A stretch of DNA of 64,000 bases, from positions 1-64,000 of the forward strand of contig NZ_VBSN01000025.1 in assembly GCF_006149045.1 (NCBI RefSeq), in the 5' to 3' direction. This document shows positions 18,343 to 27,488 of this stretch, piece after piece (position 1 is the stretch's first letter; the number at the start of each line of letters is the position of its first letter). The position numbers and the translations under genes were made by a program. The notes beneath the pieces were generated by a model. It was given only the letters and a program-made list of their open reading frames with translations. It ran no database searches and had not been told where the DNA came from. The stretch comes from Dyadobacter flavalbus. Its GTDB lineage: Bacteria; Bacteroidota; Bacteroidia; Cytophagales; Spirosomataceae.

Positions 18343-18597
18343 ATGGGAATTTTAACATGGATTATTGTCGGTCTTGTGGCTGGCGCCATTGCCAAAGCAA
18401 TTCACCCGGGAAAAGATCCGGGCGGCTTTATCGTAACGATCCTGATCGGTATTGTAGGTGCTGTAATCGGCGGCTGGATATCTTCGGCGCTGGGTTACGG
18501 TACAGTTGACGGATTCAACATCGGCAGTCTTTTTATTGCAGTTCTGGGCGCTGTCATCCTTCTGTTTGTTTACAGGAAACTTAGTACCCGATCATAA
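18343..18597 (+). CDS. GlsB/YeaQ/YmgE-family small membrane protein
   Basis: An 84-residue protein with three hydrophobic, glycine-rich segments: MGILTWIIVGLVAGAIAKAI, then FIVTILIGIVGAVIGGWI, then SLFIAVLGAVILLFVY. The motif AIHPGKDPGG between the first two is characteristic of the transglycosylase-associated (YeaQ/YmgE) family. These proteins are often induced by envelope or acid stress, but their biochemical role is not known. It is followed by a terminator at 18617-18659, so it is probably monocistronic. Confidence 0.92.
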   Translation: MGILTWIIVGLVAGAIAKAIHPGKDPGGFIVTILIGIVGAVIGGWISSALGYGTVDGFNIGSLFIAVLGAVILLFVYRKLSTRS

Positions 18598-18616
18598 AGG
18601 ATTTCACTTGCAAGGT

Positions 18617-18659
18617 ATGGTGAGGGAAACAGCTCAAAACTGTACTCTCACCATTTTTA
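18617..18659 (+). terminator. Intrinsic terminator after the YeaQ-like gene
   Basis: Arms atggtgag (18617-18624) and ctcaccat (18647-18654) are perfectly complementary and enclose a second small stem (acag/ctgt). TTTTATT follows. It lies 20 nt after the stop codon of the small membrane protein. Confidence 0.65.
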
Positions 18660-18709
18660 TTGCTAATTTTACAATGTTGCCACTGAGAATTCCTAACTAC
18701 TGAAACGAT

Positions 18710-20230
18710 ATGAAGCTGGTTAATAATATGACTGTCTGGTTTTTAAAGCGCCGCTTTGAAAGGATTGAGCAGTTTATGAAATACCCGATTGAAACCCAGC
18801 AGCGCATTTTTTCCGAGTTGATAGAAACCGCCCGCTATACGGAATGGGGCAGCCGATACAATTACGGCCAGATCAAATCCATAAAAGAATTTCAGGATCA
18901 GGTGCCGGTCTCTACTTACGAGGAACTTTATCCATATATCGAACGCGTGCTGAAAGGCGAACCGAACGTCATGTGGCCTTCACAGATCGAATGGTTTTCA
19001 AAATCGTCCGGAACAACGAATGCAAGAAGTAAATTTTTGCCCGTTTCGCCCGAAGCACTTGAAGAATGTCATTATGAAGGCGGAAAGGACATGATGACGC
19101 TGCTCATCCACAACCGTCCGGATACAAACGTCTTCGACGGCAAAGGTTTGTCCATTGGCGGAACCTTGCATGCCAACCCGTTTGATGATTATACCCAGGT
19201 TGGTGACGTTTCGGCTGTTATTATGCAGAATCTTCCATCGTGGGCCGAATTCATGCGCACGCCGCCGCTGGATGTGGCCCTTATGGATCACTGGGAAAGC
19301 AAGCTGGAAAAGATGGCTTCCATCTGTTCGCAGGAAAATGTAACCAGTATTCTGGGCGTCCCGACCTGGACCATTGTGCTGATGGATCAGATTCTGGAAC
19401 TGACAGGTAAAAAGAATATGCTGGAAGTATGGCCTGATTTTGAGGCTTTTATCCACGGGGCTGTTTCCTTTGAGCCTTACCGTGATTTGTTCATGAGCAA
19501 GTATTTTCCATCGGATCAGGTGATGTACCTGGAAACTTACAGCGCATCGGAAGGTTTTTTCGCCATTCAGGACGATGTCAGCAGAGTTGGGGAAATGCTG
19601 CTGATGCTGGATTACGGTATTTTCTATGAATTTATTCCGGTGGATGAAGTTGGCAAGAAACATCCGAAGGCTTTGCTGCTGGATGAAGTGGAGGTCGGAA
19701 AAAATTATGCGCTTGTCATATCCACCAATGCAGGATTATGGCGTTATCTGATCGGTGATACCGTTAAATTTACGTCAAAGTATCCGTTCAGACTGAAAGT
19801 AAGCGGGCGTACAAAGCATTTTATCAATGCATTCGGAGAGGAAGTGATCGTGGAAAATGCAGATTATGCCATCAAAGCAGCTACACAGCAAACCAGTTCG
19901 CTGGTTGTTAATTACACTGCCGGCCCCGTTTATATGGGCGACGGTTCCCGCGGCCGGCACGAATGGATTATCGAATTTACAACAGAACCTGAAGACAGGA
20001 ATGAATTTGTGAATATCCTCGATGCGGCATTAAGGGAAGTAAACTCCGATTATGATGCCAAGCGGTATAAAGATATGGCCCTTTTGCCTCCGCTCGTCCA
20101 TTTTGTCCCTGCCGGAACTTTTTACGCCTGGATGGGAAAACGGCATAAACTTGGCGGTCAGAACAAGGTTCCGAGGCTCAGCAACAGCCGGGAATATCTG
20201 GACGATCTGCTGGAAGATATCGCCGGCTGA
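18710..20230 (+). CDS. GH3-family adenylating enzyme
   Basis: A 506-residue member of the GH3 family, best known in plants for conjugating amino acids to auxin or jasmonate. The adenylate-forming signature is in EWFSKSSGTTNARSKFLPVS (around residues 98-117). Other landmarks are SILGVPTWTIVLMDQ, the acidic motif in VMYLETYSASEGFFAIQDD, and LWRYLIGDTVKFTS. The C-terminal swing domain contains VSGRTKHFINAFGEEV and ends near KLGGQNKVPRLSN, with a lysine in the usual catalytic place. It is cytosolic, with no signal peptide. Bacterial members occur widely in Bacteroidota, but their acyl substrate is unknown. It lies 67 nt upstream of the sbcC-like gene. Confidence 0.88.
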   Translation: MKLVNNMTVWFLKRRFERIEQFMKYPIETQQRIFSELIETARYTEWGSRYNYGQIKSIKEFQDQVPVSTYEELYPYIERVLKGEPNVMWPSQIEWFSKSSGTTNARSKFLPVSPEALEECHYEGGKDMMTLLIHNRPDTNVFDGKGLSIGGTLHANPFDDYTQVGDVSAVIMQNLPSWAEFMRTPPLDVALMDHWESKLEKMASICSQENVTSILGVPTWTIVLMDQILELTGKKNMLEVWPDFEAFIHGAVSFEPYRDLFMSKYFPSDQVMYLETYSASEGFFAIQDDVSRVGEMLLMLDYGIFYEFIPVDEVGKKHPKALLLDEVEVGKNYALVISTNAGLWRYLIGDTVKFTSKYPFRLKVSGRTKHFINAFGEEVIVENADYAIKAATQQTSSLVVNYTAGPVYMGDGSRGRHEWIIEFTTEPEDRNEFVNILDAALREVNSDYDAKRYKDMALLPPLVHFVPAGTFYAWMGKRHKLGGQNKVPRLSNSREYLDDLLEDIAG

Positions 20231-20297
20231 CCGTTTTACTTTTCTGCATTTCTAGCCGCATGCTTTTGACAGCCGGCGGCCAAAAGCAACCGCATCA

Positions 20298-23200
20298 ATG
20301 ATACCCAAGTACTTAAAAATAAAAGGTTTATACTCTTACCAGACCGAGCAGGAAATCCATTTTGATGCTTTGACCAATGCGTCGCTCTTCGGGATTTTCG
20401 GTTCGGTAGGAAGCGGGAAATCTTCCATTCTTGAAGCCATTACGTTTGCATTGTACGGCGATACCGAGCGGCTGAACAAGGCGGGCGACGATCGTACGTA
20501 TAACATGATGAATCTTCGTTCAGACGATTTGTTAATTGATTTCGAGTGCATTGCCGGCAAAAAAGCAAGACATTACCGCTTTACCGTAAAAGGAAAAAGG
20601 AACAGCAAAAACTTCAAGGACGTCAAAACCTTTGAACGCAAGGCATACATCCGGCATGACGAAAGCTGGCTGCCGCTTTCCGAAAATGAAACGACGGAAA
20701 ACATTGTCGGGCTGAGCTATGACAATTTCCGGCGCACGATCATCATCCCGCAAGGCCGTTTTCAGGAATTCATTGAGCTGAAAGACAGCGAACGCACAAA
20801 GATGATGAAAGAGCTTTTCCAGCTGGAAAAGTATGACCTGAGCCGGAATGTCGGATCGCTTTCCAAAGCAAATGACATGAATTTGTCTCATTTTGAAGGC
20901 CAGCTGCTTGGTTTGCAGGAAATATCACAGGAAAAGATAGAAGCGGAAAAGGAGAAAAGGGAGGAAGTAAGGTTTAAAATCAGGGAACTGGAAGATTTGC
21001 TTCTGGTACAAACAGAGCTGGAAAGCAGTCTTCAGAAGCAGAAACTGGCAAGCGAGAAAATTCAGTTGTTAAAAAATCAGTTGTCGCAGCTGGAAGCAAA
21101 ACGTGCCGCCATGCAGCAGCGGGAAGAAATGCTGCGGGTTTTTGAGATCTGTTCATTGCATTTCAAATCGTTTCTGGATCAGAAATCAAATCTGAATGCG
21201 GCCATTTCAAAAGCGCAGCAAACGTATGATAACAACCAGCTCCGGATTTCTGAACTGACTGTTCTTGCAGCAAAAGAAACCGAAGTCCTTATTAGGTTAA
21301 AGCCTCAATACGAGAAAAAAGAAGAATTGCTGGATACGGCTGAGGAACTGGAAAAGGTCATGCTGATTCTTGAAAACACTTTATCTGCAGAAAAAAAGAA
21401 AGGTGCGCTGGCAAGAGGAGAAGAGCAGCTGAAACAAAAGGAAATTGCCATTGATCTGCTCAAAAAGCAAAAGCTGGAAAAGGAAACAGAAAACGAACTG
21501 CGTAAAAGCCGGTATGCAGATATTCAGGAAATAAGCCTTGCAAAATCGTGGTTTGACAAGCTGGATACGCTTACTGAAGACCGGATTTCCATCAAGAAAG
21601 AAGCCGAAGAATTACAGGCTGCGATCAGTATGCAGCAGGAAGAACTGAAACGCAAGTTGGAGGAAATTACACGGACTTTTTCTTTGAATCTTTTAAGTGA
21701 TCTTTCGATAGAATCGTTTCAGAGTGCAGTCCAGGAATGTCTTGCTGATATTGAAAATAAAAAGAAATTACTTCATAATCAATTGCTTCAGACCAATACT
21801 AAACTGGCTTTGCAGCAGTTTGCAGGCAGTCTGACGGATGGCGAGCCTTGTCCGCTTTGCGGTTCCGGGCATCATCCTGCGGTTCTGCACGCCGATTTTT
21901 CCCTTTCGGAAGAAATAAAGGACATTGAAAAACGCGATGCAGCGTGGAACGAAAAGGAAAAGTCCCTGCAGCGTGTACAATCGCCGGTTGAGCGTATGTT
22001 TAACCAGATCGAAAATCTTGAAAAACAGAAAGCGGCTATCAAGCAACGCTGGCTGGAAGCCAAAAACCGCATTGAACTGCACGACAAGGAATTTATATGG
22101 AGCCGGTTTGATAGAAATGACCGCGATGGTTTTCAGAACTATTTTCATGAAGTCAGTAAAAACCAGAGCAAGATCAGAGAAGCTGAAACGGAACTGAAAA
22201 GCTTGTCGGCCAAGCTTGAAGCGGCATTGATTGAAAAAGAGGAAAAGATTGAAAAGCCGCTGCAAAACCTGCGGAACGAAGTTCTTAAACTTGACAATAC
22301 GGCTGCAACGTTAACAAGTCAGCTTAAAAAAGTAAATCCTGCCGATTTTGAAGGCCAGGAAAAATCGGCTATTTCTGAAAAGATTGCCGGTTTGAAATCC
22401 GGGTACAAGGAAATCATCCGTTTGTACGAACAAGCCGAGAAGAACGTTGAGGTGCTGGAAAAGGAGAAAAACATGCTGTCCGGAAGCCAGGCGACTTTAA
22501 AAAATGCATTGGAATCCGACGGGCTTAAAGTAAATGATATTCAGAAGCGCATTGATGGAGAACTGAAACTGCATGTATTTGAGTCGGAAGATAAAGTAAG
22601 GGAAATTCTGCAGCAGGCCATTCAGACGGAAACCGAAAGAAAGGCGATTCAGGACTATAAATTTTTGCTCGAAACGATAGGAAGAGATCTTCAGAATATG
22701 ATGGCGGAAAATCAGGATTCGCTGTACGATGCAGAAAAGCATAAAGCCGTTACCGATGCGAAAGAACAGCTTGTTGAAAGTCTTCATAATCAGAGGAAAG
22801 AGGAAGGCGGCCTTGACGGACTGATCAGTAAAATGGATGCGGATTTGTCGCGCAAAATGACGCTGGAAAAAGAAAAAAGCCGTCTTCTGCTGCGAAAAGA
22901 ACATCTGGATGACCTTGCACGGCTTTTCAGGTCGAGCGGTTTTGTGGATTATGCATCGAGTATTTATCTTCAGAATCTTATTCAGGCTGCCAACAGCCGT
23001 TTTCACCAGATGACGCATCAGCAGCTGCATCTCGAACTGGGTGAAGGAAACAGCTTTTGGGTCCGCGATCTGCTGAACGGCGGCCACATGCGTTTGCTCA
23101 AGACACTTTCGGGCGGCCAGAAATTCCAGGCTGCGTTATCACTTGCACTTGCGCTTGCGGATCATATTCATGTCCGCAACGAGTCGAGGCATAATTTCTT

Positions 23201-23396
23201 TTTTCTGGATGAAGGTTTCGGTTCGCTGGATAAAAATGCGCTGCAGACTGTTTTTGAAACATTGAAATCGCTGCGAAAAGAAAACCGTATTGTCGGCATT
23301 ATCAGTCATGTAGAGGATTTACAACAGGAAATCAATACGTACCTGAGCATTACGGGAAGTGAGGACGGAAGCCGGATTGTGGCCAGCTGGCGGTAG
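20298..23396 (+). CDS. sbcC: SbcC/Rad50-type SMC-like ATPase
   Basis: A 1032-residue SMC-like ATPase of DNA double-strand break processing. Walker A GSVGSGKSS is at residues 35-43, and the Q-loop region is in IIIPQGRFQEFIELKD near 150. Two long coiled-coil arms flank a zinc-hook CPLC motif near residues 517-520 (GEPCPLCGSGHHP). The ABC signature LSGGQKFQAALSLALALAD is near 937, and Walker B with the D-loop (FFLDEGFGSLD) near 970. With SbcD it would form an ATP-dependent nuclease that opens hairpins and blocked ends. No sbcD is adjacent, although the two genes usually pair. The partner must be elsewhere or absent. Confidence 0.93.
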   Translation: MIPKYLKIKGLYSYQTEQEIHFDALTNASLFGIFGSVGSGKSSILEAITFALYGDTERLNKAGDDRTYNMMNLRSDDLLIDFECIAGKKARHYRFTVKGKRNSKNFKDVKTFERKAYIRHDESWLPLSENETTENIVGLSYDNFRRTIIIPQGRFQEFIELKDSERTKMMKELFQLEKYDLSRNVGSLSKANDMNLSHFEGQLLGLQEISQEKIEAEKEKREEVRFKIRELEDLLLVQTELESSLQKQKLASEKIQLLKNQLSQLEAKRAAMQQREEMLRVFEICSLHFKSFLDQKSNLNAAISKAQQTYDNNQLRISELTVLAAKETEVLIRLKPQYEKKEELLDTAEELEKVMLILENTLSAEKKKGALARGEEQLKQKEIAIDLLKKQKLEKETENELRKSRYADIQEISLAKSWFDKLDTLTEDRISIKKEAEELQAAISMQQEELKRKLEEITRTFSLNLLSDLSIESFQSAVQECLADIENKKKLLHNQLLQTNTKLALQQFAGSLTDGEPCPLCGSGHHPAVLHADFSLSEEIKDIEKRDAAWNEKEKSLQRVQSPVERMFNQIENLEKQKAAIKQRWLEAKNRIELHDKEFIWSRFDRNDRDGFQNYFHEVSKNQSKIREAETELKSLSAKLEAALIEKEEKIEKPLQNLRNEVLKLDNTAATLTSQLKKVNPADFEGQEKSAISEKIAGLKSGYKEIIRLYEQAEKNVEVLEKEKNMLSGSQATLKNALESDGLKVNDIQKRIDGELKLHVFESEDKVREILQQAIQTETERKAIQDYKFLLETIGRDLQNMMAENQDSLYDAEKHKAVTDAKEQLVESLHNQRKEEGGLDGLISKMDADLSRKMTLEKEKSRLLLRKEHLDDLARLFRSSGFVDYASSIYLQNLIQAANSRFHQMTHQQLHLELGEGNSFWVRDLLNGGHMRLLKTLSGGQKFQAALSLALALADHIHVRNESRHNFFFLDEGFGSLDKNALQTVFETLKSLRKENRIVGIISHVEDLQQEINTYLSITGSEDGSRIVASWR

Positions 23397-23495
23397 GCTC
23401 AAAGGACTTTTATGCCTTTTTATTTTAAAATGCTTGTAATATAAATTCGCCGGCCTTTTGTTTGTAAAATCATACAAACCTCCTGTTCAAAATAA

Positions 23496-24869
23496 ATGCT
23501 GGCATTCGCAATTCTCGGGTATTTAGTACTTAACCTTGCCATCGGGCTCTGGGCTTCCCGAAAAATTAAGACAACCAATGATTTTGTCCTTGCCGGCAGA
23601 AGACTTCCTTTGATACTGGCCGCTTCGGCTACATTTGCCACATGGTTTGGCTCGGAAACCATTATGGGCGCTCCGACGGAGTTTCTGGAAAACGGTGTTT
23701 TGGGAATTATTGAAGATCCGTTTGGCGCTGCACTTTGTTTGTTCCTTGTCGGAATTTTTTTTGCGCGCCGCTTTTACAGCATGAACATTATTACGTTCTG
23801 CGATTTTTTCAGGATCCGGTACGGTCGCTATGCAGAACTTCTTTCCGCCATTCTGATCATTCCGTCCTATTTCAGCTGGATTGCGGCACAGCTTCTGGCG
23901 ATGGGAATTGTATTAAAAATCGTGCTCGGCTGGCCGCTTCCCGGATGTATTCTGTTCAGCTCGGTCATCGTCATAGTTTATACGATCTGGGGCGGCATGT
24001 GGTCCATTTCGGTTACCGATTTCCTTCAGACCATCATGATCATTGCCGGACTGATCATTGTTTCTTCCGTTTTGTACGAGAAAGTAGGCGGTTTTCAGCC
24101 ATTGATTGATGCGGCTCCAAAAGGATTTTTCCGTTTTTATCCTGAATTTACTTTCAAGGCATCCGTCGAGTATTTTGCAGCCTGGATTACGATTGGTCTG
24201 GGTTCCATTCCGCAGCAGGATGTATTTCAAAGAGTAATGTCTGCCAAATCTGCCTCCGTTTCGGTAAAAGCCACTTTATTATCTTCATTCATGTATCTGA
24301 CTATTGCCTTGCTGCCGCTTTTCATCGCGCTCTGCGGGCATCATCTTTATCCTGCATCCCGCGGAGACGGACAAATGATCATTCCGAATATGGTTTTGCA
24401 GCATATGGGGCTGCCGCTTCAGATTATCTTTTTCGGCGCGCTTGTTTCGGCTATTCTGAGTACAACGAGCAGTGCCATCATGGCGCCTGCGGCAGTTTTG
24501 GGAGAAAATGTTTTCAAGTTTTTCAAACCGGAACTGACTGACCAGCAACTTTTGAAAATCATCCGTATCGGAATTGTAGTTATTACAGCGATTTGTATTC
24601 TGCTGGCTGTCACCCGCGAAAGCATCTTTGATCTCGTGGCCGAATCTTCCGCTTTCAGTCTTGTGTCGCTTTTTGTTCCGCTGGCGGCAGGTATTTACTG
24701 GAAAAACTCCAATGAAGCAGGATGTATTATATCCATGATCGCCGGGCTGGTCGTATGGCTGGCAAGCGCATATCTGGAAACAGCATATCCTCCTTTAATT
24801 TACGGCTTGCTTGCCAGCATTGCAGGAATGGCTGCCGGAATTGTAATCAGAAAAAGATCATTCAACTGA
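23496..24869 (+). CDS. Sodium:solute symporter (SSS family)
   Basis: A 457-residue inner-membrane transporter with about 12-13 hydrophobic segments. The N-terminus (IGLWASRKIKTTNDFVLAGR) and the following ATWFGSETIMGAPTEF match the SSS family (PutP/PanF-like, LeuT fold). Glycine-rich breaks occur at GLGSIPQQDVFQRVMSAKSA, a typical family motif. The substrate cannot be assigned. The ATG used is 100 nt after the sbcC stop. An inverted repeat, gtttgta/tacaaac (23460-23479), lies in the short leader and may be an operator. The 3' end overlaps the convergent Kef-type antiporter by 12 nt. Confidence 0.9.
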   Translation: MLAFAILGYLVLNLAIGLWASRKIKTTNDFVLAGRRLPLILAASATFATWFGSETIMGAPTEFLENGVLGIIEDPFGAALCLFLVGIFFARRFYSMNIITFCDFFRIRYGRYAELLSAILIIPSYFSWIAAQLLAMGIVLKIVLGWPLPGCILFSSVIVIVYTIWGGMWSISVTDFLQTIMIIAGLIIVSSVLYEKVGGFQPLIDAAPKGFFRFYPEFTFKASVEYFAAWITIGLGSIPQQDVFQRVMSAKSASVSVKATLLSSFMYLTIALLPLFIALCGHHLYPASRGDGQMIIPNMVLQHMGLPLQIIFFGALVSAILSTTSSAIMAPAAVLGENVFKFFKPELTDQQLLKIIRIGIVVITAICILLAVTRESIFDLVAESSAFSLVSLFVPLAAGIYWKNSNEAGCIISMIAGLVVWLASAYLETAYPPLIYGLLASIAGMAAGIVIRKRSFN

Positions 24870-26753
24870 CTTTACCGGTTTTCTTTCCAAACCTTCATCC
24901 TTGCGGTCCCAGCCGGCCAGCGCAGGCAAGTTAATGGCTTCGCGGTCAGCCTGCATGAGCAGTTCAAGTTCTTCTATATGCTGCCGTACAGCAGTTACGT
25001 ATTCGTCGTCATTTCTTATTTTGGATAAATGCTTCAATGTTTTTTCATCGTGTACAAAAAACATTTTTGCTGATCGCGTCGCTTCGTGCGCGCGGTGGCC
25101 GAGCAGTTTCAGCGCATCCACGCCGAGCCGCAGACTGGTATCAAAAGTTTCACGGTAAATGTGCATCATTCCGGCATTCATCAGATCGTAGGCATCGTTC
25201 CGGTTTGTGGACCTGACCAGAATATGCAGGTTGGGAAAATGCTTCTTGACTGTTTCGATCAGTTCAAGCCTTTTTTCTTCATCACTGATGGCGATAATAA
25301 TCATCTGCGCTTTGTTCGCGCCGGCAATATCCAGCAGTTCGTAGCGGGTTGCATCGCCGTAATATACCTTTAAGCCCATTCTGCGCAGGAAGTCCACATT
25401 GTCGCTGTCGTTGTCCAGAACCGTAGCTTCCACATTATTTGCACGTAAAAAGCGCCCGATTGTATTTCCGAAATGTCCGTAGCCGGCAATGATAACCGGG
25501 TTTTCCTGTTCTTCCACATCGCTCGGCTTCTGAACTTCCAGTCCGGCCTGTACCGCACAAAACCTCGGCAGGATCAATTTTTCATTCAGTACGACAACCA
25601 AAGGCGTCAAAGCCATGCTGATCGCGACAACGGCCATCATAATGTCCGACATTTCGCGCGTGAAAACGCCTTGCTGAACCGAAAAGCTTAATAATACAAA
25701 AGCAAATTCCCCGATCTGGCTCAGTCCGAAACTGAAAATCAGGTTTTGCGCCATCCTTACCTTGAATATTCTGCCCAGGACCAGAAGAATAACCGTTTTG
25801 GAAATCATCAATGCCGCTACCAGTCCGAATATGAGCAAAGGTTTGAGCAAAATGAGCTGAAAATCGATGGAAGAGCCTACTGAAATAAAGAACAATCCAA
25901 GCAAAAGTCCTTTGAAAGGATCAATGGAGCTTTCCAGTTCGTGACGGTATTCACTGTTGGCCAGTACAACGCCGGCTATAAACGCGCCGAGTGCCGGGCT
26001 CAGACCGATGGAAGTCATCAGTACGGCAATGCCCACAACAAGCAATAAGGCAGTAGCTGTAAACATTTCGCGCATTCCGGTTTTTGCCATCAGCCGGAAT
26101 ACAGGACGCAGCAGATATTTGCCGACAATTATAATCGTAATCACGGCGGTAAGTACAATCAATGCCTGCTGCCATGCCGGAAAAGCACTTATAAGTGAAC
26201 TGTTTTCGGCGCCGTGTGCGGCATCGTTTGTTTCATGTTCCGCAAGCAAGGGAAAAAGGGTCAGCATGGGAATAATCGCCATATCCTGAAACAGCAGAAC
26301 GGCAAAGGAACTTTGTCCGGCAACGGTTTTCAGCCAGCCTTTTTCGTCCAGTGTCTGCATCACAATCGCCGTAGACGACATGGCGACGATCATGCCCAGC
26401 GCAATTGATTCTTTCCAGCTGACGTTGAAAAGCATGGCTCCTCCGGCAATAACCAGACTTGTAACCCCGACCTGCAAACCGCCAAGCCCGGCAATATCCT
26501 TACGCATTCTCCACAACCGCGAAGGTTCCAGTTCCAGCCCGATCACAAAAAGCATCATAACCACGCCGAACTCGGCAAAATGCATGATATCCTGGCCTTC
26601 CAGTCCGATAAATTTCAAACCCGCCGGGCCGATGGCAATTCCTGCAACCAGATAACCGAGTACGGAACCCAGTCCAAAGCGTTTGGCAACCGGAACCATA
26701 ATAACGGCCGAAGCCAGATAAATCATCGCCTGAAAAAAAACAGTCTGCTGCAT
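24858..26753 (-). CDS. CPA2 monovalent cation:proton antiporter with RCK/TrkA-N domain (Kef-like)
   Basis: A 631-residue inner-membrane antiporter. The N-terminal 380 residues form the Na+/H+ exchanger-like membrane domain (GYLVAGIAIGPAGLKFIGLE, FVIGLELEPSRLW, GAFIAGVVLANSEYRHELES). The C-terminal half begins with a Rossmann TrkA-N domain (PVIIAGYGHFGNTIGRFL, then VYYGDATRYELLDIAGA). KefB and KefC of enterobacteria have this layout and release potassium when glutathione adducts bind. A KefF/KefG-type oxidoreductase gene lies just upstream (gap 56 nt), supporting a Kef-type system. Glutathione gating is uncertain here, because ypdA in this window hints at bacillithiol. The 3' end overlaps the symporter gene by 12 nt. 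Confidence 0.92.
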   Translation of the reverse strand: MQQTVFFQAMIYLASAVIMVPVAKRFGLGSVLGYLVAGIAIGPAGLKFIGLEGQDIMHFAEFGVVMMLFVIGLELEPSRLWRMRKDIAGLGGLQVGVTSLVIAGGAMLFNVSWKESIALGMIVAMSSTAIVMQTLDEKGWLKTVAGQSSFAVLLFQDMAIIPMLTLFPLLAEHETNDAAHGAENSSLISAFPAWQQALIVLTAVITIIIVGKYLLRPVFRLMAKTGMREMFTATALLLVVGIAVLMTSIGLSPALGAFIAGVVLANSEYRHELESSIDPFKGLLLGLFFISVGSSIDFQLILLKPLLIFGLVAALMISKTVILLVLGRIFKVRMAQNLIFSFGLSQIGEFAFVLLSFSVQQGVFTREMSDIMMAVVAISMALTPLVVVLNEKLILPRFCAVQAGLEVQKPSDVEEQENPVIIAGYGHFGNTIGRFLRANNVEATVLDNDSDNVDFLRRMGLKVYYGDATRYELLDIAGANKAQMIIIAISDEEKRLELIETVKKHFPNLHILVRSTNRNDAYDLMNAGMMHIYRETFDTSLRLGVDALKLLGHRAHEATRSAKMFFVHDEKTLKHLSKIRNDDEYVTAVRQHIEELELLMQADREAINLPALAGWDRKDEGLERKPVKSVE

Positions 26754-26809
26754 CGGTTCGTACAGAAATTATAAAAGTAGGGTTAATTTGAAAAGTCCGG
26801 AATGTGTTT

Positions 26810-27412
26810 TCAGGACTCGGCATGAATTGCGGCCAGTTCATTAAGGTATTCCATATTCCTGTAATGTTCCGGACTGATTTCGTTCCTGGCCAGCGCGTTC
26901 AGCACGTCTGCATATTGCCTGCCGTGCAAGTCCAGCGATTCCGGCGTCATCGTGTAAGTTTCATGCACTACGAAAGGAGGAAGATATTCCATTTTGCACA
27001 AATGGGCCGTCTGGTTAAACGGAAGCAAAAACTGACTGACACTGAAACGGTTGTAACCTGTCTCTTTATACGCATCCCTGCCGCCGCCGCAGGAAACTGC
27101 ATTAAAGATCTTTTTGCCAGCCAGCTTGTTGCCTTCGGGGCCATATGCCCAGTTATATTCCAGAACCAGATCCTGCCATTGTTTCAGGATCGGCGGACTG
27201 CTGTACCAGTAAAACGGATGCTGGAAAATGATGATATCATGTTCCAGCATCCGTTTCTGTTCCCTTTTTACATCTATGTACAGATCCGGATAGTATTCAT
27301 ACAAATCGTTGAACGTGACTCCTTTTACATTTTTGCAATACTTTTCCAATACTTTCTGAACATTGGACTTGCTCAAAGTCGGATGTGCGAACTGGATCAA
27401 TATTCTGGGCAT
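26810..27412 (-). CDS. NAD(P)H-dependent oxidoreductase, KefF/KefG/MdaB-like flavodoxin fold
   Basis: A 200-residue flavoprotein of the NQO1/MdaB family. Landmarks are the phosphate-binding start ILIQFAHPTLSKSNVQ, FNDLYEYYPDLYIDV, and the core HDIIIFQHPFYWYSSPPILK. The motif LEYNWAYGPEGNKLAGKK is shared with KefF, KefG and YheR. In enterobacteria these proteins are ancillary subunits that activate Kef potassium efflux and reduce quinones or electrophiles. The gene directly precedes the antiporter gene on the same strand, the kefG-kefB or kefF-kefC arrangement, so I infer the same partnership. Confidence 0.9.
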   Translation of the reverse strand: MPRILIQFAHPTLSKSNVQKVLEKYCKNVKGVTFNDLYEYYPDLYIDVKREQKRMLEHDIIIFQHPFYWYSSPPILKQWQDLVLEYNWAYGPEGNKLAGKKIFNAVSCGGGRDAYKETGYNRFSVSQFLLPFNQTAHLCKMEYLPPFVVHETYTMTPESLDLHGRQYADVLNALARNEISPEHYRNMEYLNELAAIHAES

Positions 27413-27488
27413 ATAAAATAAATTGTATTCCGGAATTCAATGTGCTATGTAAATATAACAAAATGCCGGCAGAACCCGAAGAAATGGT

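Noticed and set aside
23460..23479. Inverted repeat gtttgta/tacaaac before the sodium symporter
   Set aside because: Only 7-bp arms in an AT-rich leader, so it is too likely by chance to stand as its own finding.
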